From Toxoplasma gondii ME49 (lineage: Eukaryota > Apicomplexa > Conoidasida > Eucoccidiorida > Sarcocystidae): a stretch of DNA of 64,000 nucleotides. Position numbers and translations under genes: made by a program. Below, piece after piece: positions 1 through 14,377 of the stretch. The notes below the pieces were generated by a model, which made no database searches, had not been told where the DNA came from, and saw only the letters and a program-made list of their open reading frames with translations. Numbering within the stretch: position 1 is the first letter of the stretch; every line of letters begins with the position of its first letter. The stretch covers positions 62,001-126,000 of the forward strand of contig NC_031472.1 in the NCBI RefSeq assembly GCF_000006565.2, given 5' to 3'.

Positions 1-335
1 NNNNNNNNNNNNNNNNNNNNNNNNNNNNNNNNNNNNNNNNNNNNNNNNNNNNNNNNNNNNNNNNNNNNNNNNNNNNNNNNNNNNNNNNNNNNNNNNNNNN
101 NNNNNNNNNNNNNNNNNNNNNNNNNNNNNNNNNNNNNNNNNNNNNNNNNNNNNNNNNNNNNNNNNNNNNNNNNNNNNNNNNNNNNNNNNNNNNNNNNNNN
201 NNNNNNNNNNNNNNNNNNNNNNNNNNNNNNNNNNNNNNNNNNNNNNNNNNNNNNNNNNNNNNNNNNNNNNNNNNNNNNNNNNNNNNNNNNNNNNNNNNNN
301 NNNNNNNNNNNNNNNNNNNNNNNNNNNNNNNNNNN
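1..335. other. assembly gap (Ns)
   Basis: Undetermined bases. Sequence begins at 336 inside a satellite monomer, so the array probably continues to the left of the gap. Confidence 0.99.
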
Positions 336-3300
336 AGAACTACGAAACCCGCTTTGCCATTCTCGCTCACCTTCGCTTCCTGTCAACGAGCAGCCACGCC
401 GGAAATCCACCTGCCAATCACACACAACGACGCACTTCTCACCCGGCCCTCCATCCACCACCCCCCACGCCCTCATCCCACCCCGCAACCTGTGGCGCCG
501 CCAAACGCAACACGTCGGCAGTTCGTGCCACGGTGATGTCGGACCTCAGGCTGGCGGCCGCGCCGCAAATGAAGCATGGACATGCCGCCCTCACAGTGCC
601 TCCGCCTCCAGCTAACAACACCTCATCGCGGTGATCCCATCAGCAGTAGACTCTACGCTCCGTGGTGCGGCAGTTGCCACGAGACACAAAACACGCCACC
701 ACGTCCTTTTCTTCGCTTACCTCCCGCGCCTGAACAATACGCCCAACCAATTCCCAAACAGACTGCATAGCGACACACACCCAATAATCGCTCACCCATC
801 CGCGCACGTACGCGACGAGTCGCATACCATAGAACGGCCGGACCATGTGGCGCCGCAACTCTCAACACGTCGATAAATCGTGCTAGAGCGACATCGGACC
901 TCTGGGTGTCACCTACGGCGGAACGTAGACGTCGCTACACCGCCCACACAGCGCTTCCGACGCGAGCCCACAAACCCTCAACACGTAACCTCCATCACGG
1001 GTAGTCTCTGCATGGCCTGACGTCCGAGTCGAACTACGAAACCCGCTCACCCATTCTCGCTCACTCTCGCTTCCTGTCAACGAGCAGCCACGCCGGAAAT
1101 CCACCTGCCAATCACACACAACGACGCACTTCTCACCCGGCCCTCCATCCACCACCCCCCATGCCCTCATCCCACCCCGCAACCTGTGGCGCCGCCAAAC
1201 GCGACACGTCGGCAGTTCGTGCCACGGTGATGTCGGACCTGTGGCTGGCGGCCGCGCCGCAAATGACACATGGACATGCCGCCTGCACAGTACCTCTGCT
1301 GCCAGATAACAACACCTCCTCGCGATGACCCAATCAGCAGTAGTCTCTACGGTCCGTGGTGCGGGAGTTGCCACGAGACACCGAACAGGTCCGCCAGTCC
1401 TTTTCTTCGCTTACCTCCCGCGCCTGAACAATACGCCCAACCAAATCCCAAACAGACTGCATAGCGACACACACCCAATAATCTCTCACCCATCCGCGCA
1501 CGTACGCGACGAGTCGCATACCATACAACGGCCGGACCATGTGGCGCCGCCACTCTCAACACGTCGACAGTTCATGCCAGAGCGATGTCCGACCTCTGGG
1601 TGTCACCTGCGGCGGAGCCTAGACATCGCTACACCGCCCACACAGCGCTTCCGACGCGAGCCCACAAACCCTCAACACGTAACCTCCATCACGGGTAGTC
1701 TCTGCATGGCCTGACGTCCGAGTCGAACTACGAAACCCGCTCTCCCATTCTGGCTCACTCTCGCTTCCTGTCAACGAGCAGCCACGCCGGAAATCCACCT
1801 GCCAATCACACACAACGACGCACTTCTCACCCGGCCCTCCATCCACCACCCCCCATGCCCTCATCCCACCCCGCAACCTGTGGCGCCGCCAAACGCGACA
1901 CGTCGGCAGTTCGTGCCACGGTGATGTCGGACCTCAGGCTGGCGGCCGCGCCGCAAATGAAGCATGGACATGCCGCCCGCACAGTGCCTCCGCCTCCAGC
2001 TAACAACACCTCCTCGCGGTGACCCAAGCAGCAGTAGTCTGCTCGTTTTGCGGCAGTAGCCTCGCGAGCCACACCACGCCGCCGCGTTATTATCTTCGCT
2101 TACCGCCCGCGCCTGAACAATACGCCCAACCAATTCCCAAACAGACTGCATAGCGACACACACCCAATAATCGCTCACCCATCCGCGCACGTACGCGACG
2201 AGTCGCATACCATAGAACGGCCGGACCATGTGGCGCCGCCACACTCGACAAGTCGATAACTCGTGCTAGGAAGACAACGGACCTCTGGCTGTCACCTACG
2301 GCGGAACGTAGACGTCGCTACACCGCCCACACAGCGCTTCCGACGCGAGCCCACAAACCCTCAACACGTAACCTCCATCACGGGTAGTCTCTGCATGGCC
2401 TGACGTCCGAGTCGAAATACGATACCCGCTCTCCCATTCTCGCTCACTCTCGCTTCCTGTCAACGAGCAGCCACGCCGGAAATCCACCTGCCAATCACAC
2501 ACAGCGACGCACGTCTCACCCGGCCCTCCATCCACCACCCCCCACGCCCTCATCCCACCCCGCAACCTGTGGCGCCGCCAAACGCAACACGTCGGCAGTT
2601 CGTGCCAGAGTGATGTCGGCCCTGTGGCTGGCGGCCGCGCCGCAAATGAAGCATGGACATGCCGCCCGCACAGTGCCTCCGCCTCCAGCTAACAACACCT
2701 CATCGCGGTGATCCCATCAGCAGTAGACTCTACGCTCCGTGGTGCGGCAGTTGCCACGAGACACAAAACACGCCACCACGTCCTTTTCTTCGCTTACCTC
2801 CCGCGCCTGAACAATACGCCCAACCAATTCCCAAACAGACTGCATAGCGACACACACCCAATAATCGCTCACCCATCCGCGCACGTACGCGACGAGTCGC
2901 ATACCATTCAACGGCCGGAACAGGTGGCGCCGCCACACTCGACAAGTCGATAAATCGTGCTAGGAAGACAACGGACCCCTGGCTGTCACCTGCGGCGGAA
3001 CCTAGACATCGCTACACCGCCCACACGGCGCTTCCGACGCGAGCCCACAAACCCTCAACATGTAACCTCCATCACGGGTAGTCTCTGCATGGCCTGACGT
3101 CCGAGTTGAAATACGATACCAGATCTCCTATTCTCGCTCACTCTCGCTTCCTGTCAACGAGCAGCCACGCCCGGAAATCACCTGGCAATCACACACAGCG
3201 ACGCACTTCTCACCCGGGCCCTCCATCCACCACCCCCCACGCCCTCATCCCACCCCGCAACCTGTGGCGCCGCCAAACGCAACACGTCGGCAGTTCGTGC

Positions 3301-6300
3301 CAGAGTGATGTCGGACCTCTGGCTGGCGGCCGCGCCGCAAATGAAGCATGGACATGCCGCCCGCACAGTGCCTCCGCCTCCAGCTAACAACACCTCATCG
3401 CGGTGATCCCATCAGCAGTAGACTCTACGCTTCGTGGTGCGGCAGTTGCCACGAGACACAAAACACGCCACCACGTCCTTTTCCTCGCTTACCTCCCGCG
3501 CCTGAACAATACGCCCAACCAATTCCCAAACAGACTGCATAGCGACACACACCCAATAATCGCTCACCCATCCGCGCACGTACGCGACGAGTCGCATACC
3601 ATTCAACGGCCGGACCATGTGGCGCCGCCACACTCGACAAGTCGATAAATCGTGCTAGGAAGACAACGGACCTCTGGCTGTCACCTGCGGCGGAACCTAG
3701 ACATCGCTACACCGCCCACACAGCGCTTCCGACGCGAGCCCACAAACCCTCAACACGTAACCTCCATCACGGGTAGTCTCTGCATGGCCTGACGTCCGAG
3801 TCGAACTACGAAACCCGCTCTCCCATTCTCGCTCACTCTCGCTTCCTGTCAACGAGCAGCCACGCCGGAAATCCACCTGCCAATCACACACAACGACGCA
3901 CTTCTCACCTGGCCCTCCATCCGCCATCCCCTACGCCCTCATCCCACCCCGCAACCTGTGGCGCCGCCAAACGCAACACGTCGGCAGTTCGTGCCAGAGT
4001 GATGTCGGACCTCTGGCTGGCGGCCGCGCCGCAAATGAAGCATGGACATGCCGCCCGCACAGTGCCTCCGCCTCCAGCTAACAACACCTCATCGCGGTGA
4101 CTCCATCAGCAGTAGACTCTACGCTTCGTGGTGCGGCAGTTGCCACGAGACACAAAACACGCCACCACGTCCTTTTCCTCGCTTACCTCCCGCGCCTGAA
4201 CAATACGCCCAACCAATTCCCAAACAGACTGCATAGCGACACACACCCAATAATCGCTCACCCATCCGCGCACGTACGCGACGAGTCGCATACCGTTCAA
4301 CGGCCGGAACAGGTGGCGCCGCCACACTCGACAAGTCGATAAATCGTGCTAGGAAGACAACGGACCCCTGGCTGTCACCTGCGGCGGAACCTAGACATCG
4401 CTACACCGCCCACACAGCGCTTCCGACGCGAGCCCACAAACCCTCAACACGTAACCTCCATCACGGGTAGTCTCTGCATGGCCTGACGTCCGAGTCGAAC
4501 TACGAAACCCGCTCTCCCATTCTCGCTCACTTTCGCTTCCTGTCAACGAGCAGCCACGCCGGAAATCCACCTGCCAATCACACACAACGACGCACTTCTC
4601 ACCCGGCCCTCCATCCACCACCCCCCACGCCCTCATCCCACCCCGCAACCTGTGGCGCCGCCAAACGCAACACGTCGGCAGTTCGTGCCAGAGTGATGTC
4701 GGACCTCTGGCTGGCGGCCGCGTCGCAAATGAAGCATGGACATGCCGCCCGCACAGTGCCTCCGCCTCCAGCTAACAACACCTCCTCACGGTGACTCCAT
4801 CAGCAGTAGTCTCTACGCTCCGTGGTGCGGCAGTTGCCACGAGACACAAAACACGCCACCACGTCCTTTTCCTCGCTTACCTCCCGCGCCTGAACAATAC
4901 GCCCAACCAATTCCCAAACAGACTGCATAGCGACACACACCCAATAATCGCTCACCCATCCGCGCACGTACGCGACGAGTCGCATACCATTCAACGGCCC
5001 GACCATGTGGCGCCGCCACACTCGACAAGTCGATAAATCGTGCTAGGAAGACAACGGACCTCTGGCTGTCACCTGCGGCGGAACCTAGACATCGCTACAC
5101 CGCCCACACAGCGCTTCCGACGCGAGCCCACAAACCCTCAACACGTAACCTCCATCACGGGTAGTCTCTGCATGGCCTGACGTCCGAGTCGAACTACGAA
5201 ACCCGCTCTCCCATTCTCGCTCACTCTCGCATCCTGTCAACGAGCAGCCACGCCGGAAATCCACCTGCCAATCACACACAACGACGCACTTCTCACCCGG
5301 CCCTCCATCCACCACCCCCCACGCCCTCATCCCACCCCGCAACCTGTGGCGCCGCCAAACGCAACACGTCGGCAGTTCGTGCCAGAGTGATGTCGGACCT
5401 CTGGCTGGCGGCCGCGCCGCAAATGAAGCATGGACATGCCGCCCGCACAGTGCCTCCGCCTCCAGCTAACAACACCTCATCGCGGTGATCCCATCAGCAG
5501 TAGACTCTACGCTCCGTGGTGCGGCAGTTGCCACGAGACACAAAACACGCCACCACGTCCTTTTCTTCGCTTACCTCCCGCGCCTGAACAATACGCCCAA
5601 CCAATTCCCAAACAGACTGCATAGCGACACACACCCAATAATCGCTCACCCATCCGCGCACGTACGCGACGACACGCATACCATTCAACGGCCGGAACAG
5701 GTGGCGCCGCCACTCTCAACACGTCGATAACTCGTGCCAGAGCGACATCAGACCTGTGGGTGTCACCTACGGCGGAACGTAGACGTCCCTACACCGCCCA
5801 CACAGCGCTTCCGACGCGAGCCCACAAACCCTCAACACGTAACCTCCATCACGGGTAGTCTCTGCATGGCCTGACGTCCGAGTCGAACTACGAAACCCGC
5901 TCTCCCATTCTCGCTCACTCTCGCTTCCTGTCAACGAGCAGCCACGCCGGAAATCCACCTGCCAATCACACACAACGACGCACTTCTCACCCGGCCCTCC
6001 ATCCACCACCCCCCATGCCCTCATCCCACCCCGCAACCTGTGGCGCCGCCAAACGCAACACGTCGGCAGTTCGTGCCAGAGTGATGTCGGACCTCTGGCT
6101 GGCGGCCGCGCCGCAAATGAAGCATGGACATGCCACCCGCACAGTGCCTCCGCCGCCAGCGAACTACACCTCCTCGCGCTGACTCCATCAGCAGTAGTCT
6201 CTACGCTCCGTGGTGCGGCAGTTGCCACGAGACACAGAACAGGCCCGCCGCGTTCTTATCTTCGCTTACCTCCCGCGCCTGAACAATACGCCCAACCATC

Positions 6301-9300
6301 TCGCAGACAGACTGCATAGCGACACACACCCAATAATCTCTCACCCATCCGCGCACGTACGCGACGAGTTGCATACCATACAACGGCCGGAACAGGTGGC
6401 GCCGCCACACTCGACAAGTCGATAAATCGTGCTAGGAAGACAACGGACCTCTGGCTGTCACCTGCGGCGGAACCTAGACATCGCTACACCGCCCACACAG
6501 CGCTTCCGACGCGAGCCCACAAACCCTCAACACGTAACCTCCATCACAGGTAGTCTCTGCATGGCCTGACGTCCCAGTCGAACTACGAAACCCGCTCTCC
6601 CATTCTCGCTCACTCTCGCTTCCTGTCAACGAGCAGCCACGCCGGACAACCACCTGCCAATCACACACAGCGACGCACTTCTCACCCGGCCCTCCATCCA
6701 CCACCCCCCATGCCCTCATCCCACCCCGCAACCTGTGGCGCCGCCAAACGCAACACGTCGGCAGTTCGTGCCAGAGTGATGTCGGACCTCTGGCTGGCGG
6801 CCGCGCCGCAAATGAAGCATGGACATGTCGCCCGCACAGTGCCTCCGCCTCCAGCTAACAACACCTCATCGCGGTGATCCCATCAGCAGTAGACTCTACG
6901 CTCCGTGGTGCGGCAGTTGCCACGAGACACAAAACACGCCACCACGTCCTTTTCTTCGCTTACCTCCCGCGCCTGAACAATACGCCCAACCAATTCCCAG
7001 ACAGACTGCATAGCGACACACACCCAATAATCTCTCACCCATCCGCGCACGTACGCGACGAGTCGCATACCGTTCAACGGCCGGCACAGGTGGCGCCGCC
7101 ACACTCGACAAGTCGATAAATCGTGCTAGGAAGACAACGGACCTCTGAGTGTCACCTACGGCGGAACGTAGACGTCCCTACACCGCCCACACAGCGCTTC
7201 CGACGCGAGCCCACAAACCCTCAACACGTAACCTCCATCACAGGTAGTCTCTGCATGGCCTGACGTCCGAGTCGAACTACGAAACCCGCTCTCCCATTCT
7301 CGCTCACTCTCGCTTCCTGTCAACGAGCAGCCACGCCGGAAATCCACATGACAATCACACACAACGACGCACTTCTCACCCGGCCCTCCATCCACCACCC
7401 CCCACGCCCTCATCCCACCCCGCAACCTGTGGCGCCGCCAAACGCAACACGTCGGCATTTCGTGCCAGAGTGATGTCGGACCTCTGGCTGGCGGCCGCGC
7501 CGCAAGTGAAACATGGACATGCCGCCCGCACAGTGCCTCCGCCGCCAGCGAACTACACCTCTTCGCGGTGATCCCATCAGCAGTAGACTCTACGCTCCGT
7601 GGTGCGGCAGTTGCCTCGAGACACAAAACACGCCACCACGTCCTTTTCCTCGCTTACCTCCCGCGCCTGAACAATACGCCCGACCATCTCCCAGACAGAC
7701 TGCACAGCGACGCACAACCAATAATCGCTCACCCATCCGCGCACGTACGCGACGAGTCGCATACCATTCAACGGCCGGAACAGGTGGCGCCGCCACACTC
7801 GACAAGTCGATAAATCGTGCTAGGAAGACAACGGACCTCTGGCTGTCACCTGCGGCGGAACCTAGACATCGCTACACCGCCCACACAGCGCTTCCGACGC
7901 GAGCCCACAAACCCTCAACACGTAACCTCCATCACGGGTAGTCTCTGCATGGCCTGACGTCCGAGTCGAACTACGAAACCCGCTCTCCCATTCTCGCTCA
8001 CTCTCGCTTCCTGTCAACGAGCAGCCACGCCGGAAATCCACCTGCCAATCACACACAACGACGCACTTCTCACCTGGCCCTCCATCCACCACCCCCCACG
8101 CCCTCATCCCACCCCGCAACCTGTGGCGCCGCCAAACGCAACACGTCGGCATTTCGTGCCAGAGTGATGTCGGACCTCTGGCTGGCGGCCGCGCTTCAAA
8201 TGAAGCATGGACATGCCACCCGCACAGTGCCTCCGCCTCCAGCTAACAACCTCTCCTCGCGGTGACCCAAGCAGCAGTAGTCTCTACGCTCCGTGGTGAG
8301 GCAGTTGCCACGAGACACAAAACACGCCACCGCGTCCTTTTCTTCGCTTACCTCCCGCGCCTGAACAATACGCCCAACCAATTCCCAGACAGACTGCATA
8401 GCGACACACACCCAATAATCTCTCACCCATCCGCGCACGTACGCGACGAGTTGCATACCATACAACGGCCGGACCATGTGGCGCCGCCACTCTCGACAAG
8501 TCGATAACTCGTGCCAGAGCGACATCGGACCTCTGGGTGTCACCTGCGGCGGAACCTAGACATCGGTACACCGCCCAGACAGCGCTTCCGACGCGAGCCC
8601 ACAAACCCTCAACACGTAACCTCCATCACGGGTGGTCTGTGCATGTCCTGACGTCCGAGTCGAACTACGAAACCCGCTTTGCCATTCTCGCTCACTTTTG
8701 CTTCCTGTCAACGAGCAGCCACGCCGGAAAACCACCTGCCAATCACACACAACGACGCACTTCTCACCCGGCCCTCCATCCACCACCCCCCACGCCCTCA
8801 TCCCACCCCGCAACCTGTGGCGCCGCCAAACGCAACACGTCCGCAGTTCGTGCCACGGTGATGTCGGACCTCAGGCTGGCGGCCGCGCCGCAAATGAAGC
8901 ATGGACATGCCGCCCGCACAGTGCCTCCGCCTCCAGCTAACAACACCTCATCGCGGTGATCCCATCAGCAGTAGACTCTACGCTCCGTGGTGCGGCAGTT
9001 GCCACGAGACACAAAACACGCCACCACGTCCTTTTCTTCGCTTACCTCCCGCGCCTGAACAATACGCCCAACCAATTCCCAAACAGACTGCATAGCGACA
9101 CACACCCAATAATCGCTCACCCATCCGCGCACGTACGCGACGAGTCGCATACCATAGAACGGCCGGACCATGTGGCGCCGCCACTCTCAACACGTCGATA
9201 AATCGTGCTAGAGCGACATCGGACCTCTGGGTGTCACCTACGGCGGAACGTAGACGTCGCTACACCGCCCACACAGCGCTTCCGACGCGAGCCCACAAAC

Positions 9301-12300
9301 CCTCAACACGTAACCTCCATCACGGGTAGTCACTGCATGGCCTGACGTCCGAGTCGAACTACGAAACCCGCTCTCCCATTCTCGCTCACCTTCGCTTCCT
9401 GTCAACGAGCAGCCACGCCGGAAATCCACCTGCCAATCACACACAACGACGCACTTCTCACCCGGCCCTCCATCCACCACCCCCCACGCCCTCATCCCAC
9501 CCCGCAACCTGTGGCGCCGCCAAACGCAACACGTCGGCATTTCGTGCCAGAGTGATGTCGGACCTCTGGCTGGCGGCCGCGCCGCAAATGAAGCATGGAC
9601 ATGCCGCCCGCACAGTGCCTCCGCCGCCAGCGAACTACACCTCTTCGCGGTGACCCAAGCAGCAGTCGACTCTACGCTCCGTGGTGCGGCAGTTGCCACG
9701 AGACACAAAACACGCCACCGCGTCCTTTTCTTCGCTTACCTCCCGCGCCTGAACAATACGCCCAACCCTCTCGCAGACAGACTGCATAGCGACACACACC
9801 CAATAATCGCTCACCCATCCGCGCACGTACGCGACGAGTCGCATACCATACAACGGCCGGACCATGTGGCGCCGCCACTCTCGACAAGTCGATAACTCGT
9901 GCCAGAGCGACATCGGACCCCTGGGTGTCACCTGCGGCGGAACCCAGACATCGGTACACCGCCCGCACAGCGCTTCCGACGCGAGCCCACAAACCCTCAA
10001 CACGTAACCTCCATCACCTGTAGACTCTGCATGACCAGACGTCAGGCTAGAAGTAGGGAACGCGCTCTCCCATTCTCGCTCACTTGCGCATCCTGTCAAC
10101 GAGCAGCCACGCCGGACAACCACCTGCCAATCACACACAACGACGCACTTCTCACCCGGCCCTCCATCCACCACCCCCCACGCCCTCATCCCACCCCGCA
10201 ACCTGTGGCGCCGCCAATCGCAACACGTCGGCAGTTCGTGCCAGAGTGATGTCGGACCTCTGGCTGGCGGCCGCGCTGCAAATGAAGCATGGACATGCCA
10301 CCCGCACAGTGCCTCCGCCGCCAGCGAACTACACCTCCTCGCGCTGACTCCATCAGCAGTAGTCTCTACGCTCCGTGGTGCGGCAGTTGCCACGAGACAC
10401 AGAACAGGCCCGCCGCGTTCTTATCTTCGCTTACCGCCCGCGCCTGAACAACATCCCCGACCATCTCGCAGACCGACTGCATAGCGACACACACCCAATA
10501 ATTGCTCACCCATGCGCGCATGTGCGCGACGACACGCATACCATTCAACGGCCGGACCAGGTGGCGCCGCCACACCCTACACGTCGACAGTTCATGCCAG
10601 AGCGATGTCCGACCTCTGGGTGTCACCTGCGGCGGAGCCTAGACATCGCTACACCGCCCACACAGCGCTTCCGACGCGAGGCCACAAACCCTCAACACGT
10701 AACCTCCATCACGGGTAGTCTCTGCATGGCCTTACGTCCGAGTCGAACTACGATACCCGCTCTCCCATTCTCGCTCACTCTCGCATCCTGTCAACGGGCA
10801 GCCACGCCGGAAATCCACCTGCCAATCACACACAACGACGCACTTCTCACCTGGCCCTCCGCCCGCCATCCCCTACGCCCTCATCCCACCCCGCAACCTG
10901 TGGAGCCGCCAAACGCAACACGTCGGCAGTTCGTGCCAGAGTGATGTCGGACCTCTGGCTGGCGGCCGCGCCGCAGATGAAACATGGACATGCCGCCCGC
11001 ACAGTGCCTCCGCCGCCAGCGAACTACACCTCTTCGCGGTGACTCCATCAGCAGTAGTCTCTACGCTCCGTGGTGCGGCAGTTGCCACGAGACACAGAAC
11101 ACGCCACCGCGTGTTCTTCTTCTCTCACCTCCGTTGCCCGATGAATACACCCAACAATCTCGCAGACAGACTGCACAGCGACACACAACCAATAACCACT
11201 CATCCACCCGCGCATGCAAGCGACGAGTGGCATACCACGAACCAGCCGAACCATGTGGCGGCGCCACACATAACAAGCTGCGGATTCGGAAACGAGAGAA
11301 CTCGCATCACGCTCTTGGGCACACGGATTGGCCCACGCATCCCAGGCAGGTCACGCAATCTCTGACCGATACCCAATGCACGTCATTGCGGAGATCGTGC
11401 CAGGTGTAGTCTCTTCCTTGAGTCGTATTCGCCCCCAAAGACAAACACGTTCCAATGGTCTCTCTCACGTCCTCTTCCTGTACACCCGGCACCACGGCGT
11501 GAAAGCACTGGACATTGACACACACTCCGGCACCCTATACGGCGATAACATCTCAAACAGTGGCTCAGTCGCCTGGCTCCTCTCAGCAGCAGTCGCGGCG
11601 GAGGCGCAACACGTCGGCAGTTCGTGCCAGAGTGATGTCGGACCTCTGGCTGGCGGCCGCGCCGCAAGTGAAACATGGACATGCCGCCCGCACAGTGCCT
11701 CCGCCGCCAGCGAACTACACCTCTTCGCGGTGACTCCATCAGCAGTAGTCTCTACGCTCCGTGGTGCGGCAGTTGCCACGAGACACAGAACACGCCACCG
11801 CGTGTTCTTCTTCTCTCACCTCCGTTGCCTGATGAATACGCCCAACCCTCTCGCAGACAGACTGCATAGCGACACACACCCGATAATCTCTCACCCATCC
11901 GCGCACGTACGCGACGAGTCGCATACCATACAACGGCCGGACCATGTGGCGCCGCCACTCTCGACACGTCGATAACTCGTGCCAGAGCGACATCGGACCT
12001 CTGGGTGTCACCTGCGGCGGAGCCTAGACATCGCTACACCGCCCACACAGCGCTTCCGACGCGAGCCCACAAACCCTCAACACGTAACCTCCATCACGGG
12101 TAGTCTCTGCATGACCTGCCGTCGAGTTCAAATACGAAACCCGCTCTCCCATTCTCGCTCACTCTCGCTTCCTGTCAACGAGCAGCCACGCCGGAAAACC
12201 ATCAACCAATCGTACACAGCGACGCACTTCTCACCCGGCCCTCCATCCACCACCCCCCACGCCCTCATCCCACCCCGCAACCTGTGGCGCCGCCAAACGC

Positions 12301-13320
12301 AACACGTCGGCAGTTCGTGCCAGAGTGATGTCGGACCTCTGGCTGGCGGCCGCGCCGCAAATGAAGCATGGACATGCCGCCCGCACAGTGCCTCCGCCTC
12401 CAGCTAACAACACCTCATCGCGGTGATCCCATCAGCAGTAGACTCTACGCTCCGTGGTGCGGCAGTTGCCACGAGACACAAAACACGCCACCACGTCCTT
12501 TTCTTCGCTTACCTCCCGCGCCTGAACAATACGCCCGACCAATTCCCAGACAGGCTGCACAGCGACACACACCCAGTAATCTCTCACCCATCCGCGCACG
12601 TACGCGACGAGTCGCATACCATACAACGGCCGGCCCATGTGACGCCGCCACTCTCGACAAGTCGATAACTCGTGCCAGAGCGACATCGGACCTCTGGGTG
12701 TCACCTGCGGCGGAACCTAGACATCGGTACACCGCCCAGACAGCGCTTCCGACGCGAGCCCACAAACCCTCAACACGTAACCTCCATCACGGGTAGTCTC
12801 TGCGTGGCCTGACGTCGAGTTCAAATACGAAACCCGCTCTCCCATTCTCGCTCACTCTCGCTTCCTGTCAACGAGCAGCCACGCCGGAAAACCACCTGCC
12901 AATCACACACAGCGACGCACTTCTCACCCGGCCCTCCATCCACCACCCCCCACGCCCTCATCCCACCCCGCAACCTGTGGCGCCGCCAAACGCAACACGT
13001 CGGCAGTTCGTGCCAGAGTGATGTCGGACCTCTGGCTGGCGGCCGCGCCGCAAATGAAGCATGGACATGCCACCCGCACAGTGCCTCCGCCGCCAGCGAA
13101 CTACACCTCCTCGCGCTGACTCCATCAGCAGTAGTCTCTACGCTCCGTGGTGCGGCAGTTGCCACGAGACACACCACACGCCCGCGCATTCTTTTCGTCG
13201 CTTACCTCCCGCCGCTGCAAACAACCGCAGCCATGTCGCAGGCTGACTGCACAAAGGCACACAGCCAACAACGTCTCAGGCATCCGCGCAGGCACCCGAC
13301 GACTCTCCTTCCACGTAGCA
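336..13320. repeat. Satellite array 1: ~18 tandem copies of a 694-bp A/B dimer
   Basis: The motif TGTGGCGCCGCC marks each monomer start. Starting points of monomer A lie at about 491, 1185, 2568, 3263, 3957, 4651, 5345 and so on to 12,976, spaced 689-695 bp. Inside each unit the motif recurs (for example at 846), splitting the unit into A (~355 bp, followed by AAACGCAACACGTCGGCAG) and B (~339 bp, followed by CTCTCAACACGTCGATAA). A and B align over their length (shared ..TCGTGCCAGAG..ATGTCGGACCTCTGG.. and ..CGCCCGCACAGTGCCTCCG.. regions) but are clearly diverged, so 694 bp is a higher-order dimer of a ~347-bp ancestor. Copies of the dimer are nearly identical to one another. Known background, from memory: T. 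gondii and N. caninum carry Sat350 and Sat680 satellites of these sizes. Frames open in several copies are repeat by-products, not genes. Confidence 0.95.
11258..11608. repeat. C-type monomer inserted in the A/B array
   Basis: In this unit the even-position monomer is not B. It reads GGATTCGGAAACGAGAGAACTC and GGATTGGCCCACGCATCCCAG, sequence otherwise seen only in C monomers of the 17-26 kb part. It replaces B exactly, so the unit still measures about 691 bp, and the flanking A monomers are ordinary. This shows exchange between the two higher-order families at monomer precision. Confidence 0.85.
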
Positions 13321-14377
13321 GCCGAACCATGAAACGCCGTCACACCCAACACGTCGCCAATTGGTACCAAAGTGCCGTCGGACCTCTGGGCAGCACCTGT
13401 GCCGCAAAGGTAAGATGGGCATGCCGCCCGCACATTGCCTCCGCCGCCAGCTAACAACACCTCCTCGCGGTGACCCCATCAGCAGCAGTCTCTACGTGGT
13501 GCGGCAGTTGCCTCGAGACACAGAACATGCCCCGGCAACCTTTTCGTCGCTTACCTGCAGGGCCTGAACAATACACCCAACAATCTCGCAGACAGACTGC
13601 ACAACGACACACAACCAATAACTTCTCACCCATCCGCGCAGGTACGCGACGAGACTCATACGGGAAAACGGCAGGACCATGGGGGGCCGCCACACGCCAC
13701 AACCGGCGTATTCCGAAACGAGTGAACTCGGATTGTTCGGTTCCGCAACTGGATTGGCCCACGCATCCCAGGCCGGACACTCACTCTCTGAAGGATACCG
13801 ACAACACGCCATCGAGGAGAGGGTACAAGTTGTCGTTTCTCCACGGAGTCGTACTCGCCTCCAACGATAAAAGATTCTACATCGTTCTCCTTTATATTAC
13901 CTTCCTGTACCGCCGTTGCCACGGCGTGAAAGCACTGGACATTGACACAGCCTGCGGCAGGCAATACAGCGATAATATCTTACAACGTACCCCACACTGT
14001 TACAACCTCCTGAGAGCTGTGGCGCCACCAAACGCAACACGTCGACAGATCGTGCCCGAGTGATGTCGGACCTCGGGGAGCACCTGTGCGGCAAATGAAA
14101 AACGGACCTGCCGCCCGCACAGTGCCTCCGCCGCCAGCGAACTACACCTCACCACGGTGACCGCATCACCAGTAGTCTCCAAGCTCCGTGGTGCGGCAGT
14201 TGCCACGAGACACACCACACGCCATCGCGGCCTTTCGTTCTCTCACCTCCCGCGCCTGGCGAATACGCCCGACCATCTCCCAGACAGACTGCATAGCGAC
14301 GCACAACCAATAATCTCTCACCCATCCGCGCAGGTGCGGGACGAGTCGCATACCATACAACGGCCGGCCCAGGTGGC
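13320..14377. repeat. Mosaic satellite zone, first part (A-A'-C-A)
   Basis: After the A monomer beginning near 12,976 the next monomer (from about 13,325, with ACACCCAACACGTCGCCAATT) is again of A class, so strict odd/even alternation fails here. A C-type monomer follows near 13,680 (GTATTCCGAAACGAGTGAACTC), then an A monomer near 14,015. Divergence from the homogeneous array to the left is obvious by eye. Confidence 0.8.

Noticed and set aside
9635..10393. 252-codon minus-strand frame
   Set aside because: It spans one satellite unit and arises because a few indels happen to keep a usually interrupted frame open; neighbouring units do not share it.
336..13200. Repeated open frames of 60-156 codons on both strands, recurring every 694 bp
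   Set aside because: They recur because the satellite recurs. Several frames are open at once on both strands, and many copies break them by indels, so there is no sign of protein-level constraint.
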